64,000 nt of DNA from Turritopsis dohrnii (GCA_027922465.2 BQMF02000145.1:124001-188000), one strand, 5' to 3'. Shown: positions 11,397 through 24,826, counted from the first letter of the stretch. Numbers and translations: made by a program. The notes: generated by a model not told the origin, from the sequence alone.

Positions 11397-14300
11397 TCAA
11401 TTCTTCAGTTTGTTGTATGCTTTTTCGATAGCTTCCAATACCAGCGCAACAGCAACAGCACCAGGATCTGGGTGTGTCAAACGAGTATCTGATACATAAC
11501 TAGCACGTCCAGCTTTCGCATGCATACTGAGAGTCGCATCAGCACCAGAACGTGCTGCCTAAACAAACCAGAAAAAGTTGAAATACTTCATCAAATCGAA
11601 ATAAAGAGCCCACTAACGACCATTACCTTGGCAGCATCTTTCAACATGTTTGCAGGAGTATCGTTTGCTTGCAATGACTTGTTTAACGAATGCAAAGAAG
11701 GATAGAGAGCATCTAACTAATGAAAAATAAAACAAAGGTAAATTTGATAGAACAACAAAATTTAACCAAAGCTCAAACCACCGTGTGATGAAAAGTTGTC
11801 GCTTCTCTCTGACTAAAACAATAATGTCATCTTCCGCAGTTCCACGCATGACGATTTATTTGTACTATATTGTTTGAAAAGTCTCATTGGAATAAATTTC
11901 GGACTTATTTTCAAATATTTTAATTATTTCATTTGTTTCGTAAAAGGGGTTTCCACTCTTTGGAATGGAGTCGATTTTTATCATTAACAAAGCATCATGT
12001 CCTTACCATTGTTCGATCGCCTTCTTCAGCACCACCATACCTAAACAGGTTAAAGAAAAAACAATAAAAATAAAAACAGCAAGGGCGGAAGACACAACCT
12101 AATAACCCGATTGCACGTACTTCTTCAAAGCACTAGTTCCTAGTTGAAACGCTTTCACGAAATCTTTTGCCTCACATCCTTCTTTCAATCCATTTGCAGC
12201 GGCAGTAAAAAATAGACTAATCAGCTAAAAAAAACAAAGCTAATGATATTAACGGTATTTTCTCGAATAAAATTAATTGTGAGCACTTTGGGTCTTTCTG
12301 CGAGGAGTTAATATGAACAAACAACCCAATTTTTAGCTCTTAATTGTGCTGTTGAACATCTTTTTTCCATAATAATGATAGTCGAACAACACTTCAGGCT
12401 TAGCATTGGTGGTTGAACTGACTCATTGTCTTTCGTGATATCAACATAAAATCCTTTTTGAGTGCTTTGTCTTGAAATACTTATTTTTGGAGCTTGATGT
12501 GTGAATATCAGCCAAAATAGCATGTAGGTTGTTGAGGTGGATTTCAAACATTTCAAAGATGAACACATTTCAAACAAGAAACAATTCAAGTGAAAGTTCA
12601 TAAACAATCCAAAATACTAGTGCTCAGGAACCAATGAATACTGAAATGTGTTTTTGTAAGAACCAATGAAAAGGCAAGTAAAAGTGATGTATTAAAAGGA
12701 ATGATAACTAAAATCATTAACGAGACTTACTGCGCCAGATGAGCCACCCATACTGCTTTCTAAATCGTTAGCCAATTGAAGGAACAAATCTCGTGGCTCA
12801 TTTACTGGCAGTTGAAGATGCGTATCGTTTGAGATTTTCAGAAATATTCCTTGAAATATACATGTTAACGTATTATGATGCTATAGCATCATACTATATA
12901 GAGTATGACTGGATGTTCATTCATTCACAAGAAAACATAAACCGTAATTATCCTAAATTAGTGTGCAGCAATAAATAATTACTTTATAGGGTGAGCACCA
13001 TAATGAGGATAAAAAATGTGAGTAATGTTTCCACAAAAGTATTAAGTGCCCACTAACTTAGGTGCCTTGAAAATTATCTTTCAAAAAGGGTGCGCGCTGA
13101 ATAATTAGGATAATAACGGTAGGAATAAAACACTTATGATCTATCAAGGATTTACCTTTAGCACCTCTAGCTAGCGTTGTTCCGGTATCGCCATCACCTG
13201 CAGCACGATCAAGCTCATTCAGTTTACTTTCATTGTCGATTAAGGCGGTGCATGCTTTCTTTAAGCAAGCACAGAGCGAAATACCTAGAAATATTCTATA
13301 AAAAATATATGTGACACTAGATCTGATGCAGCATGTTAAGATCGAGACAATTCTGGCTCAATTAAAGAAGTCTCACCCAATCCTTCAGCTTTTTGAAGTA
13401 CAAACTCGCTTTCTTGTTGCTTAGTTACCAACGGCATCATAATGTCACTCAATTTGTTTAGCATTCCATTTCTTGGCCAAGCCGGGGCATTACAGGGTGA
13501 GTCTATGACACAATACACAATATTTCATTAAGACATGTCTCATTAAATTAATGACCAACTCATACATTATAAGGAGAAAGCCATGAAGTCCTCACCCAAA
13601 TACTTCAACCTCTCATCATTTAATATCATCATGGTTAACGAGACACCTGCCATTTCCAATGAAGTGACAAATGTACCAACATAACATCTTTTGACAGAAA
13701 CATTAAGGGCATCTAAAAAATCACAATATATTCTGTTGGATAATGTGTTTCGTGTTTTATGTGTTAAACAACAAAAGAAAACGCAGAAATATTGTCCTTG
13801 ATATTCATTGGAAAACTTATTTTAAGAGCAACCAAATATTTCTATTATTTGATACTGACCTAAACAGCTTAGTGCTTCGTTGGCTATAATTGACAATTCA
13901 AGATTTGATGTTCCTCCAAGATTATTTACGAACATAGCGATCTCTTTCCCTAAAAGCATAAAAACCCAATAAAAAGCATTTTCAAAATGACCGTTTCCAA
14001 GAAGAGGTTCGTATATACCTTCCATAGATGGAAGATACCCGCTATTCCACATATGATCTATCATTTGCTTAACCAAGGAGGAGGCAGTGTTCATCTGAAA
14101 GACGAAACATTAGTCAAATATTTTCTAACTTTAATGAAATTTTTATTAAAGCTACAAGATGTAAACGTTATCTTTTATATTAATTATTCTAACAACTGTC
14201 AAATTCGGTATCAGGTTAATTAACTGGGACAATCATATGGGGGCAATTTTTCAGGTAGGGGATTGTCCTAGAACCGTCACACTTTATATCACATTGTTTC

Positions 14301-17300
14301 ACAAGGCAGCCGCATCAAGAAGAACAATTACCTTGATTCGAGCAACTCCAGCTTCTCCATGTATTCCTAAAGAATATTTGATTACTGCAGGTTTTGGAAA
14401 CTGACAACTAAACAGGGCTTTCCTCATATTGTTTCTACAAAACTCAAAGGTGATATTGAGAATCTGAATTACTACTTGCACATATTCAAAATTTATCATG
14501 ATTTAAGAACAAAAATAAGATGTTAAATAAGACGTTAAAAGACATGTCATAATAGCACTTCTCAAAAAGCTTGCAGACATTAAGCAGACCAAAAATCAGA
14601 GTTACAGAGAACAAAGGAGTGTGAAAACTTGCATTCATATGGAGTAGAAAATGTGTTGAAGAAAGTGATATTGTTGTCCATGCGAGTCCAGAAGGTTCCA
14701 GGTTTAACAGTATATTCTGGCTTGGAGTGTTGTTTGTTCTGGAGCTGAAAACCACTTACCTAAACCAAATTCTACTTCATCATCAGAGATAGTAAAGTTG
14801 GAAGGTTGACCAGGAATAGAGCATGGTGATAAACTAATGCTGATTGTTCCTATAAGAAGAAGTAGCTGATAAGAATGACTATGAAATGTTGTCCGTTGAA
14901 AACACCATAAATACCTTTTAGTCAGTGTTCTCTAAGCATTCAAATTAGATGAATTCCTAATCTTAAGTTATATTTCATACACCAATTCGACACGATTTTT
15001 CCGCGTTTATTTTTAGAGGTCTGGATCTAATTAGCTTGGCTAGAAAATATAGCGGATTAAAAATAAGCCATTTTAACTTGAGAAGACGAAGTAAAGTCAT
15101 CTCTCTCTTACTTGAATTTACTGTTACTGTTTTTATCTTTATAAAAGGGATTACGATCTCGTATGAGTGTAGAAGAACTTAAGAAATGTTTAAAACTCAG
15201 AGCGCGGAAGGTTACTGGAAGAAAGCAAGAATTGGTTGCTCGTGTTTTTGCTGCTGCTGAGATGTTCAGCCTGTTATGTCTTCACTGAAATTGAGAAGGA
15301 ATTGAAAATGGAGTACCAACACAAGTTGAAGCTGGATGACATTACAGTTCCTAGTCCTAATTCCCTCACTGATAACTGGTTAAATGAACAAGAGGGGATT
15401 AAATTCTGGCCTATGATATTGTATCCAGATATATTTAACTTTTTATGTTTTTTTTCCATCGACTGGAAGCAAAGGCTTATCTATGATTACAAAAACTCAA
15501 AAAATTATAGTTACTACAATTCTGGTTGTCTTCAGCCACTTTCTTATCATGATATAGATATTGCTAGCAAGTTCTGAATCTTGAAAGCTGACTGGAGAAA
15601 ATCTCAGAAAATTCGTGATACAATACTCTATTAATCACTTGATGATCCTGAAGCAAAGCTGTCATACTTATAGAGAGAAGACGACAAGCTTGTGTAAAAG
15701 TCATTGATGCTACATACTATGCCTTGTCCAGACAGTCACTACAGAGTGGAATGTTCTTATTTTATGATATGGATACCCTCACAGTTATGTTATCGATCAC
15801 AAGATTTTGACGGCAACATGAGGTATTTGGTTAAACTTGAACTGGTTTCCTGCAATCAAAAACAGTATTTAAAGCATATTTTGATCAACTAAAAATCCAA
15901 GGGGAAAGAATCAACTCAAGAAAAATGGCTATTTTTATAGCCACACATTTATAAAAAATACATTATTTTGATTCAAAGTAAGGCTTGGCACCCTTACTTC
16001 TTTGTTGTTTGTTATTTCTTTCCCATCCCTTGAGGGCTTAGGCTTTTCATATCATAACAAAAACATACATTTTTAGATAAACATTCTTCTACTGACCAAT
16101 AAAAAAGGTCTAAACATTTTTCTCTATAAAAATTTTTTAAAATCTTATCTCATATTTTGTTTGTACGAGCGATATTTTGATATTTTCTTGCAAGATGATA
16201 GGCCCACTGTTTTTGCTCTTGAGTTTGATTGGTTAAAGGAATAATTCTTAGCTTTCTGAAATTCAGAGTAAGAAATATTACTTTGTTCACCTTTTATTTA
16301 AGTTTGATTGGATTAAAATGTCTGAGAGTGTGTGAATGAAAAAATCCGGAGTTTTTGTAAGAATAACAACATTTATGCAACATTATGCTTTCAACACATG
16401 TCATGTACATGTAACATAAAAAGGAATGATTTGGCAACTAGCAAAGAGGAGAGGGGAGAAAAACAACACTTTCATTCACAAGTGTGTCCATACATAACTG
16501 TTTGACATGTATTCAGCCAAAATAATGTGTTTTTGATATTTGCAATCATTATCTGTTTTTGTTGATAGCTGGACCAGATGACAGGAAGTTCTCCTTGTCT
16601 TTTTCACAGGTTTATCATAACCTAACTTCAAAGTAGGATCATAGCAGTTAGCTGTGGTGGGATACCATTTTGATGATGATGTTGATATCAATAATCAGAG
16701 AAAACAGATCACTTGTACAAGGTTTCCAAGCCGATCTATCCGCTTTAAAGTTTGCATCCATCTCCTCCTAGCTTCGCCATTCCTCAAAACACTAGGGAAA
16801 CAACAAAGTTAGTATGGTGGTTCTAACACAAAAACAACAACATTCCTTTCTAGTTTTCCCTCCATTGATGGGAAAAGATTCAGCTCTCCATTTTAAATCC
16901 TTGATGTGTCGCCACAGCAACAGTTTACTGCACAATTTCATCCTTCTATAATACTGTATTGATAGTAATTAATACCAACTTAGGCATAATATTTCTACTT
17001 TATAAAGCATCTTAACAGCAACTGAAGTTTTCTAGCCAAAACTCTTAGTTCCCAGATCTTGACTGCGCAGAAATTAAAAATGGTAGAATGCCGTGTCGAA
17101 TTGGTGTATTAACTTTTATCTAGATGTTTATATTATAGACATTCTTCAATAATAGGCAGTCCTTATCTTATTTCAAAGTCATTCTATGAATTTGATAAGT
17201 TCTTCAATTTAAACAGTGCTTCTTTGAGACCTTTTTTAAAAACATTTTCAAATGACCACACGGCATGGCGGATATCAAGCCAACAAAGAATCATTATTAA

Positions 17301-20300
17301 AGTGAAAGTTCATAAAAAATCCAAAATACTACTTTATGAACCAATGAATACTGAGATGATTTTCGGCATGAACCAATGAAACTTGAAAAATAAATATGCA
17401 CAAGATCGGATAGGATGAAAAACAAAAAAATAAATAAATAAAAAACAACAATTATAAAATACTTATTGGTCACACAGAAATCTAATAATATACCCATTTC
17501 AGTGGTTGCTTCATTTAAAAATAATGCAATTTCTTGCAGTGACTTCCCTTCTTCGGCCATTGCTCCTGCCATCTAAGAAAACAAAGACGATTCAGGTTGA
17601 TATGTAGAGAATACACCTAGAAAATGTCTTTCAACTGTCTTCATTCAGCAATTTCAGAGATGTAAAAAGTGCACAAACGAAGAAGAGAATACATCCTTTT
17701 CTTCAGTATAATCAACAAAGCGAAAACAGAAATAATTTCTGTGGTTTCAACTTTCTCTTCCGATTTGGCTCAATCACAAAAGCTCACGTTAGCAAAAAAT
17801 CTGATATGGTGCCATTTGTGAAAGTTTATAGTTGCAAAAAAAAAATCAAAAATCATTAATGGTACTTTCTTTTAAATGCATTTTTCTAACACTTTTCTAA
17901 GTGATAAAAAACCTTAAACAAGTAGGTGGAATATTAGTCGTTAGGAGAAGTATCCTACTTTTTGCATTTTATAGCATGATTATGAGACATGGAATTTGAT
18001 TATACTGTAGACTTAGATACTTCTAAACACTTGAATACCTCATGGAGGTACCGCTCTCCTCATCAAACGGGATGTGGTCCAACATCCAGAACTCATTATA
18101 CAAGAGGACTATGCTACTATTGTAAATGTGAAAATGAACAACCTATCTATTCTCCTAGCAGGTGTTTATCTTCAATCCACCTCCAACAGCCAAAACTAGG
18201 GTGATATATATTCCATCCAGCTCGCAACAATCGGGGGAATCATGAAATGTTTTGAGGATACATCGTAGTTTCTTATTTTCGGAGATTTCCAAAGTTGTCC
18301 GTCAACCCATATTACGGAAAGATCCTTTAATCCGAACAATCTCACAAATCTTTTAAATGACTTCATCACCACACAAGAACTTACCCCTATTGATATCACA
18401 TTGGGAACCGGTCCAAACTACACCTACCACCATCTGTCACTACCTAACAAATCCTACATTGATCATATACTCATCTCTTCGAAACCTAATGAGATACTTC
18501 AAAAGCAGTAGAGTCATGGAGCTAAATAATTTGAATACTGTTGATCATCTTCCAGTGGAGCTGGTGCTATCCCTTCCATCCGGTGTTTCTGAAAGGAAGC
18601 CGCAACCACCAGAAAATGAGTACATCCCAGTCTTTATGTGGAACAATTCAACAACTTTATAACACCTTTATAACAAACTCACTTTCCAACTTAAACTTAA
18701 ACAAAATCAAGCCCACAATTGCAGATAAAGATATCACAAACTTTCAAACCATCCTCAAAAGCTGCGCTACTGTTGGTATGAGGCATTGGTATGAGGCATG
18801 GTCTAAAATTCAATGCAACCAAAACTCAATTCCTTATCTCAGGTATAAATAACATACCAGATGCAAGGATTACACTGAACAACGAAGAAGTAAAGCCACA
18901 GACAACTTTGAAGCATCTCCGCTTTTCTTGGGGTTCCAACAAATCGAACCAAATCACTCTAAAGAAACATCATTCCACTAGAATTTCGGAACTGTGGGCA
19001 ACAACACCGTCCCTTATCTCATGTGGTATTCGGGAAATGCACCCTGACACTGTAGCTACAATTTTCAAGGCAACACTCCTACCCAAAACCCTCTACGGGA
19101 TGGAAATTACCCAACTCTTTAAGACCTCAATAGTCAATGCCAATGAGTGACTACTACTTGGACTCTCCAAACACGCCAAAAATGATCTCAACCAGTATTA
19201 CTATCTGGATACCATCACCTCATACCTCAATGACCGAAAAATCAACCTTATTCATCTGCTAATGAGAAATGAAACCACCTCTAAATATCTACTCACAATC
19301 CTCAACACCCCGAACCGACTCGCTCATACTCAATCATCCAAGATCTCCTCGACACTTGCAAAAAATCGAATGTCGATGTAAAAGCTGCCCTTCTGACGAA
19401 ACAAAGACCCAGAACTAGTGAACTCGACCCTGAAAGGAACTCTGAACTTGAAGTGCTATTAACAGACAGGCATCTCTTCGAAAAACGAAAAACACTAAAA
19501 GACATTCTGGAAACTAACATCTCAAAGAGTTAAATGTCTATTTTTTAACCATGTATATAACCTGTATATCTATTAAACCGAAAGTTTTCCTAGGTTTCTT
19601 CTTGTATATACCCTCTTATTGGGTGATGAAAGAGAGTTTAATAATAAAAAAAAAACAAACTTGAATGTCGTCGTAGTATTTAAAAGCTTGTACAATATGA
19701 TATATATTATGTGAAAAGTATAAGCACTTAGTATACTAAGTTACGATCGGTTAAATTTTCATTGTGATCACCCATTTTTTTCATGGAAGATACCTAGAAA
19801 CATAGGCATTCCCATTTGGTACACATTGGAATGGAGCTCCCTTGTTAAGTAAATGTTAAAGCAGTTGCCACTAAAAAAATCACTGAGATTGAGGAAAAGT
19901 ATTTTAAGCTTGTTAAAGAGAAATTTACAGATCCAAAGAACGAAGAAATACTGGTTTGCTTTGTGACACACATCCATGCTAATACTGATTTTATTCTGAT
20001 GACAACAAAAGATTGTAGGAATAATAAAACTAAACAGGTCACTAAAATGGAGCTTAAAAAATTTGATATCAAAATAATGATGTGAAAACTTTGCCGCTAC
20101 ATTTTTATTCTCTAATTTAATTTCATGAGCTTATGGGTAAGTTCATGCACTCATATTTATTTTTGAATTTATATGTAAGTTTGTGGGGTCATACAAGTTT
20201 TTCATAGGTGTGCTTATCATAACAGAATACAATGTGTAAAGCTCAAGTCCTTATTGTTCATTATACAGATTCGTCTGATGACTCCTCGTCAGCTGAGGAA

Positions 20301-23073
20301 AGTTCCATAAATGTTGTAAGGTCTTGCTTCTTTGCCTTTCTTTGTGTCTCTTTAGTTCTTTTGGATTTGGCGACGAGCACCTACATCATCACCATCGCTG
20401 CATAGCTGGCATTGGGTCAAACTCTTGTGAAGTCAAGCTTTCCATACAAATTTGTAAAATACCGTCAAGTTGTTGCTGAGATAACAAATTTTTACCGATA
20501 GTTTTAACTAATCCATAAGTGAAAAAAGCCTTTCAACTTTCACATTGGAGAAAATAAATAAAAGCTTACACCAAGTAGAAGCATGATTAATCCAGTATAA
20601 TTTCGCACTAAAAATTTGCTCTTTATTTTTTGTTTGTTGAGAGGCAATCATTTCTTTATTTCGTTGGATCCCTATTGTATTAAGTAACAGTTGCTGGTTC
20701 TTGGACTACTTTCTCATTGTTCTATTTCTGCTGACATCAATATAGTGCAACCCTCAGCTCTTAATATGTAATAGTTCACTATCAAAAATAAGAGAAAACC
20801 CTCATTGGAAAAATGAAAAGAAAGAAAGGAAGTTAAAAAAGAAAAACAGCAACAAGAGAACGGATAACATAATCAAACTGTGTAGAAGAACTTTGCATCA
20901 ATCAAGAAAATGCTTGTCAGCAACGACTAGTGTGGCAAAAAATTCCAAGGAAGGATAAAAAGTACTGAAAAAAGATATTTTGAATGACCATTAGAGTCAT
21001 TTAAACTTACTTCAGATAACTGCATTTATTAAGTAGGTTTAATTAGTTGCATTCTAAAGTCTTAATAGGAGTAGAAAAGAAGAAAAGAAAATGAAATGAT
21101 TAATCGTTTCGCGATAACATAGATCATCTCAATTACATTCTAGATCTTCTTCAAGTCTTGCCGATCATTGATCAGTGATTGCCTGATATTTTAAGCGTTG
21201 TTACAATGTGAGGTATTTCTTCAGGAAAATGCCTTACAAATCTTATCTATAATAATCAAATGTAATACTTGAATGTAAAAAGATGTGAAAATTCTGATTT
21301 TATTAATTTTGACTTAAATTTCTCTCGGAATTCTTAATTCAATTTTGGTCATTCACAAAAATGCAAAAATTCCTAAAATTATTGTTTTGCAAAAGTTTAT
21401 ATACAGGAAAATTTTCAGTTTGACTTATTCACAAAAGTTAATGTTTTTGCATTTTGCAAATTTTTCTATTTGCAAACGTTTCTGTTCATGTTTCTGTTTT
21501 TGCATCTAAAGTAATGAAACATTGTGGAATGAAGTGTGTTTTAAAACAATACAATGTTTTGATCTTATATACAAGATGCAACTAAATAGTTTTTAAGTTC
21601 GACTGAACTGCAAAGAGCACATCAGTTTTATTTCAGCCATGTAAACAAGGAGGAAGCACATATGGATATAAGTGCCTGTATTTTTCTTTTCTGTTATAAG
21701 ACGGAAAATCTCATATTACCAAAATTATTATATGGCATATTGAACAACTAAAATACTTACTTTATGAACAAAAATGGTGCCACAAAGGCCTCTCCTTCCT
21801 GCACTTCTATCTTTACTTGTCAATGCACAATCTTCACCAACAACTACCATTTCAACATTGATACCCTCTGCCTTTGCTATTTCAGATGCTTTGCCAAAAT
21901 TTAAACGGTCACCTGGGAAAAACATTTAGATATGGCTATGGTCAGTTACAGCTGCAACATGATTTTAATGAACTAGCAGAAATAGGGTATAAATGCACTA
22001 CATTGAATATATATAATAAATAATAAAGGAGTGAAACAGTCTAAACAGTGTCTATATACCTGTATAATTTTTAACAATTAATAACACCCCTGCAGTAGTT
22101 GCACAGGTTTGAATTGTATTTAATATAGATCTAGAAGATGGAGAAGTGAAAACATCTCCACAAACTGCAGCTGTAAGCATTCCCTCGGCAACATAACCAA
22201 TGTGAGCAGGCTCATGGCCACTGCCTCCCCCTAGACCAAACAAAAAGGGTTTTGTTATATCTAATAAAATGGAAGAATCACCTTGACACAAAATATGCTG
22301 TGTGCATCCAAAACAAACAAACTTTATTGGATCGTTTAGCATATCTTGTTGTCAAGTGATTCCTTTTTTAGAATACCTGTGTAATTTGTAACAATCAACA
22401 AAACTCCTGCATCACAAAAACAAGTTCGAATAGCCTGAAGAACAGTTGATGAAGATGGGGAAGTAAAAACATCTCCGACAACACATGCAGTCAGAAATCC
22501 ATATCCAACATAACCAACTGCAAAAGGTTCATGACCACCTCCTCCACCTTGGTTCAAGTGTAAATTTTCAAAACCAGTAAATATTTAAGGACAGTTTGCT
22601 ATCAACTACACACTCATTTCTTTTTATAAGCATACAAGAAAATTGGGCTCAAGCTCAATATACTTAAGGTTTTCCCAACTTATGCTTAAAGGTGTGCTTA
22701 ATTCTAAAACTCATTCTATGGCCTGATATCGCTTTTGATATGAGATGAAACATTTTGACAGAAATGGAAGTAAGTAAAAATGATTTGAGCCTGGAAAATA
22801 TGTTTATGCTTAAACTTCATACTTATAAACAGAAATGAATGCACTATGTATATTCAAAAACTTACCAGTAATTAAAACAACTTTGTTTTGCTCTTTCAAC
22901 TTATGCAGATCACTCCTCACAACCACATTTATACCTTCCAATAGCTTCAGATGTGAATTAGTTCTGATATATCCATTTAAGCTATCAGTCACACATAAGC
23001 CAGGCTCATTAACAAGCTTTTTAGAAACTGTGGTTCCAATTGAAGACTTTTCATTAACTTGGCCCATTATCAT
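11397..23073 (-). CDS. TKFC: Triokinase/FMN cyclase (dihydroxyacetone kinase), 16 exons
   Basis: Exons, 5' to 3': 22866-23073, one of 22377-22547 or 22060-22230, 21761-21912, 17494-17572, 14760-14849, 14332-14366, 14019-14094, 13860-13949, 13596-13712, 13377-13502, 13156-13284, 12731-12849, 12121-12224, 12007-12040, 11627-11716, 11397-11558. All junctions keep phase and give 593 residues (human about 575). The family phosphorylates dihydroxyacetone and glyceraldehyde with ATP and cyclises FAD to cyclic FMN in the cytosol. DhaK half: GGSGHEPAH (His75), KNYTGD (Asp128) and GIHGEAG, whose His236 is the substrate-binding histidine in this family. DhaL half: [12 protein letters not shown] supplies the nucleotide/Mg aspartates (407, 412, 414), then MGGSSGA, GDRTM, AGRASY, DPGA. 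The ATG at 23073 was chosen (MIMGQ); an upstream non-coding exon is possible because an AG precedes it at about 23095. Confidence 0.93.
13950..14018 (-). other. 69-base in-frame TKFC intron
   Basis: Homology says this segment is removed: [16 protein letters not shown] is continuous in the family. It starts GTATAT and ends TTTTAG. Its length is a multiple of three and it contains no stop in frame, so a retained copy would add 23 residues without breaking the protein. Confidence 0.75.
15163..15577 (+). pseudogene. SAP-domain protein fragment in TKFC intron
   Basis: An ATG at 15163 opens a 41-codon frame with a recognisable SAP motif ([18 protein letters not shown], then [14 protein letters not shown]). 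SAP motifs bind DNA. The frame ends at a TGA; homologous coding continues one frame over ([15 protein letters not shown], then [12 protein letters not shown]). The combination resembles multi-copy cnidarian proteins with SAP and SWIM/YqaJ regions (from memory, unverified). A frameshift and a missing C-terminus make it a pseudogene. It lies in the 2.6-kb intron between the exons at 14760 and 17494 and is antisense to TKFC. Confidence 0.6.
17985..19660 (+). mobile_element. LINE remnant (endonuclease and RT C-terminal parts)
   Basis: On the plus strand, inside the 4.2-kb TKFC intron. The part at about 18270-18580 reads as the end of an AP-like endonuclease ([10 protein letters not shown], then DHLPVELVL). 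The part at 18780-19150 reads as the region after the RT fingers (TKTQFLISG, then [20 protein letters not shown]). Frameshifts and stops interrupt both and most of the RT is missing. The copy ends at a run of A after AATAATAAAA near 19645-19657, a typical LINE 3' end. Clade is not assignable with confidence. Confidence 0.7.
19700..21755. other. TKFC intron, remainder without recognisable content
   Basis: Apart from the weak hAT-like segment at 20250-20480, this AT-rich intronic stretch shows no frame with motifs and no clear inverted or tandem repeat. Confidence 0.45.
20250..20480 (-). pseudogene. Possible hAT transposase C-terminal remnant
   Basis: Reading minus from about 20470, [20 protein letters not shown] resembles the hAT dimerisation region, where an acidic/aromatic motif follows R-x-S-x-E. 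Frameshifts and stops follow. The resemblance is short and remembered rather than computed. Confidence 0.3.
22060..22230 (-). CDS. TKFC: TKFC alternative exon 2a (canonical form)
   Basis: This 171-base exon begins after TCTAG and ends before GTATAT, phase 1 at both sides. It encodes GGSGHEPAH...GDVFTSP...LLIVKNYTG, close to the form found in other animals. It contains the conserved active-site histidine and, at its end, the lysine of KNYTGD. The acceptor has a good pyrimidine-rich tract. Only 146 bases separate it from exon 2b upstream in the transcript. Confidence 0.88.
22377..22547 (-). CDS. TKFC: TKFC alternative exon 2b (divergent form)
   Basis: A second 171-base exon with the same phases (1/1) and the same boundaries as exon 2a, ending before GTATTC. 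Its 57 codons have no stop and are roughly two-thirds identical to 2a, keeping [12 protein letters not shown] and NYTG. It differs at positions conserved elsewhere: S to G in the glycine loop, HEPFA for HEPAH, and TNYTG for KNYTG. Including both exons would repeat the segment, so mutually exclusive use is inferred. The acceptor AG is preceded by a weak pyrimidine tract. Confidence 0.8.
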
Positions 23074-23429
23074 AAATTGTAGAAGACTTAACACCTAGCA
23101 TGGAAAAAGGCATCACAATAAGAAAATGGAAAAAGTATTTTTTATGTTATATACTTTTCTTTGTTGAATTCCAAATTATTATTCTACTAGCAACTACTTC
23201 TCACTATTATGAATGCCCCCGTAGGGGCCACAGTCACACTGATGCTAATGTGTCTTTTAAAAAGTGTAAATAGGCTTAACAAGTAATATCAGAAAGAGTT
23301 TGCTACAAACAAAAGAAATGTGTGAACAGCAACCACGGATACTTAATACTTTTTATTTTAGCCTAAGTTCCTCTTGAAGGAGAATTAACATCAAAAAACA
23401 ACTTAGACTAAAATAAAACTTCACGTGCT

Positions 23430-24720
23430 TGAAAATATAAATCATAACCTGGGTAAAATTTTTTTACCCAATTTAAAAGGATGTGTCAAATTTGCCTTTC
23501 CCGTGGGCAAACCCTGTGACAAAAATTTTAATTTGGGAATTGGCAACAGAAAATGCACCCATGTTGTAGAGCTCAATCAAAAAACTGTATGGGATGACCA
23601 ACCGTTAGAGAGATATCGCCAATCAATCATCACTTGTCCCAAAAAACAATTGTGCACACATTTTTCGTTGTCTTATTACCTGTATACCAGACCCCAATAA
23701 ACCTCAGTTATTTCTTCAGTTTCTAGAATTTGTGTTTGGCCAGAGGCGGACTCAAACTAGGAACCATTTTGCCACCACGGCTTATTATACAAAATATCTA
23801 AGCATTTGGTTGTTTATATCTAATGTATTGTTTCAAAGCACAGTGAATGACGGTCCTGGGAAAACAAAAACAACAATAATAACAAAACATTATCCCCATT
23901 GGTTTTCAAGATGTTTCCCCAAGAATATCATGTTCGATCGGAGGTGCAATTTCTCTCACAGCTCACATCTACCATTTTGCCTGACAGACAAACAGAGAAT
24001 CGGCTATTAATATACAGAATAGCCGCCAAGGCGGCGTCGCTCGCCGCCCATGTCCACCTGCTCTGTATCACTGTATCAATAAGCGTCAAATTTCCTTATA
24101 AACGGCTCATACAACTTGTGTTGAACCAGAAGCAGATTCGAAGTCACAACCTCTGGCAAAACCAATCTTTTATCAGTGTAAAAATACACTCAAAACGTAG
24201 AGAGAGAAAACTTCAACTTTTTATTAGCTTTTGTTTTACTATTTTACTATTAAGACAAAAGCAAAAAAAAATATTTTGTATCATGATTCTCTTTTTTTAC
24301 CTATCGGTTTTTAAACATTTTGATTGCTCGAAAAAAAGTTCACCCGTCTCCGACAGTCAGGCAAGGATACGTTAGGATACACTGGTAAACCGCACATGCT
24401 GCCATGTTCTGCCACTGCTGCTTTATGTCCAAAACGTTTAATCAGTTAGTTTCTTTGTATTTAGTTGATGTATTGTTTTCAAAACCAAGTCAACATGGAA
24501 TATAAAACTAACAATGATAATAAAAACAAAACGTTATTCCTAATTAGTTCATCAGCCAAAAACAGTCACGTTCGATTGGGGGTTGCAATGTATTTGCTTC
24601 GAACTCACGTCGCACACACAAAAAAAATAATTTCGCTCACAACTCAATCTACCATTTTGCGTGACTTACAGGCAAACAGAGAGACGGAGAATCGGCTATA
24701 TAGATAGCCATCGGTAATGT
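23430..24720. repeat. Interspersed repeat family 'GCCGCCAAGGCGGCG', copy A
   Basis: Shared landmarks in order: GTTGTAGAGCTC, GTTAGAGAGATATC, ATCCCCATTGGTT, CTACCATTTTGC, a short GACA/CAAA microsatellite, GAGAATCGGCTATTAATATA, GCCGCCAAGGCGGCGTCGCT, TGTATCACTGTATCAATAA, CAACTTGTGTTGAACCAGAA. The same order recurs at 55955-57532, 62402-63230 and 63060-63875. It is a mobile repeat of unknown class without an intact frame. The intact TGTATCACTGTATCAATAA at about 24064 matters because the RAG1-like unit is inserted in this exact sequence elsewhere. Confidence 0.7.
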
Positions 24721-24826
24721 CCTAGCTTGGCTACAACTTTGTGTATAAAACGAAATAAATTTAAAAAAAAAAGAACCCAAAAAAACCAAAAAACCCCATA
24801 AAAAACGTAGCAACTGCCTATGAGAT

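Noticed and set aside
22060..22547. Use of both TKFC exons 2a and 2b in one transcript
   Set aside because: The phases would allow it, but it would duplicate the glycine loop and GDVFTSP strand, which the fold does not accommodate; mutually exclusive use is the simpler reading.
23096..23430. Additional upstream coding exon of TKFC
   Set aside because: No conserved N-terminal extension is needed by the family and no frame with a good donor in the right phase was found; a non-coding first exon remains possible.
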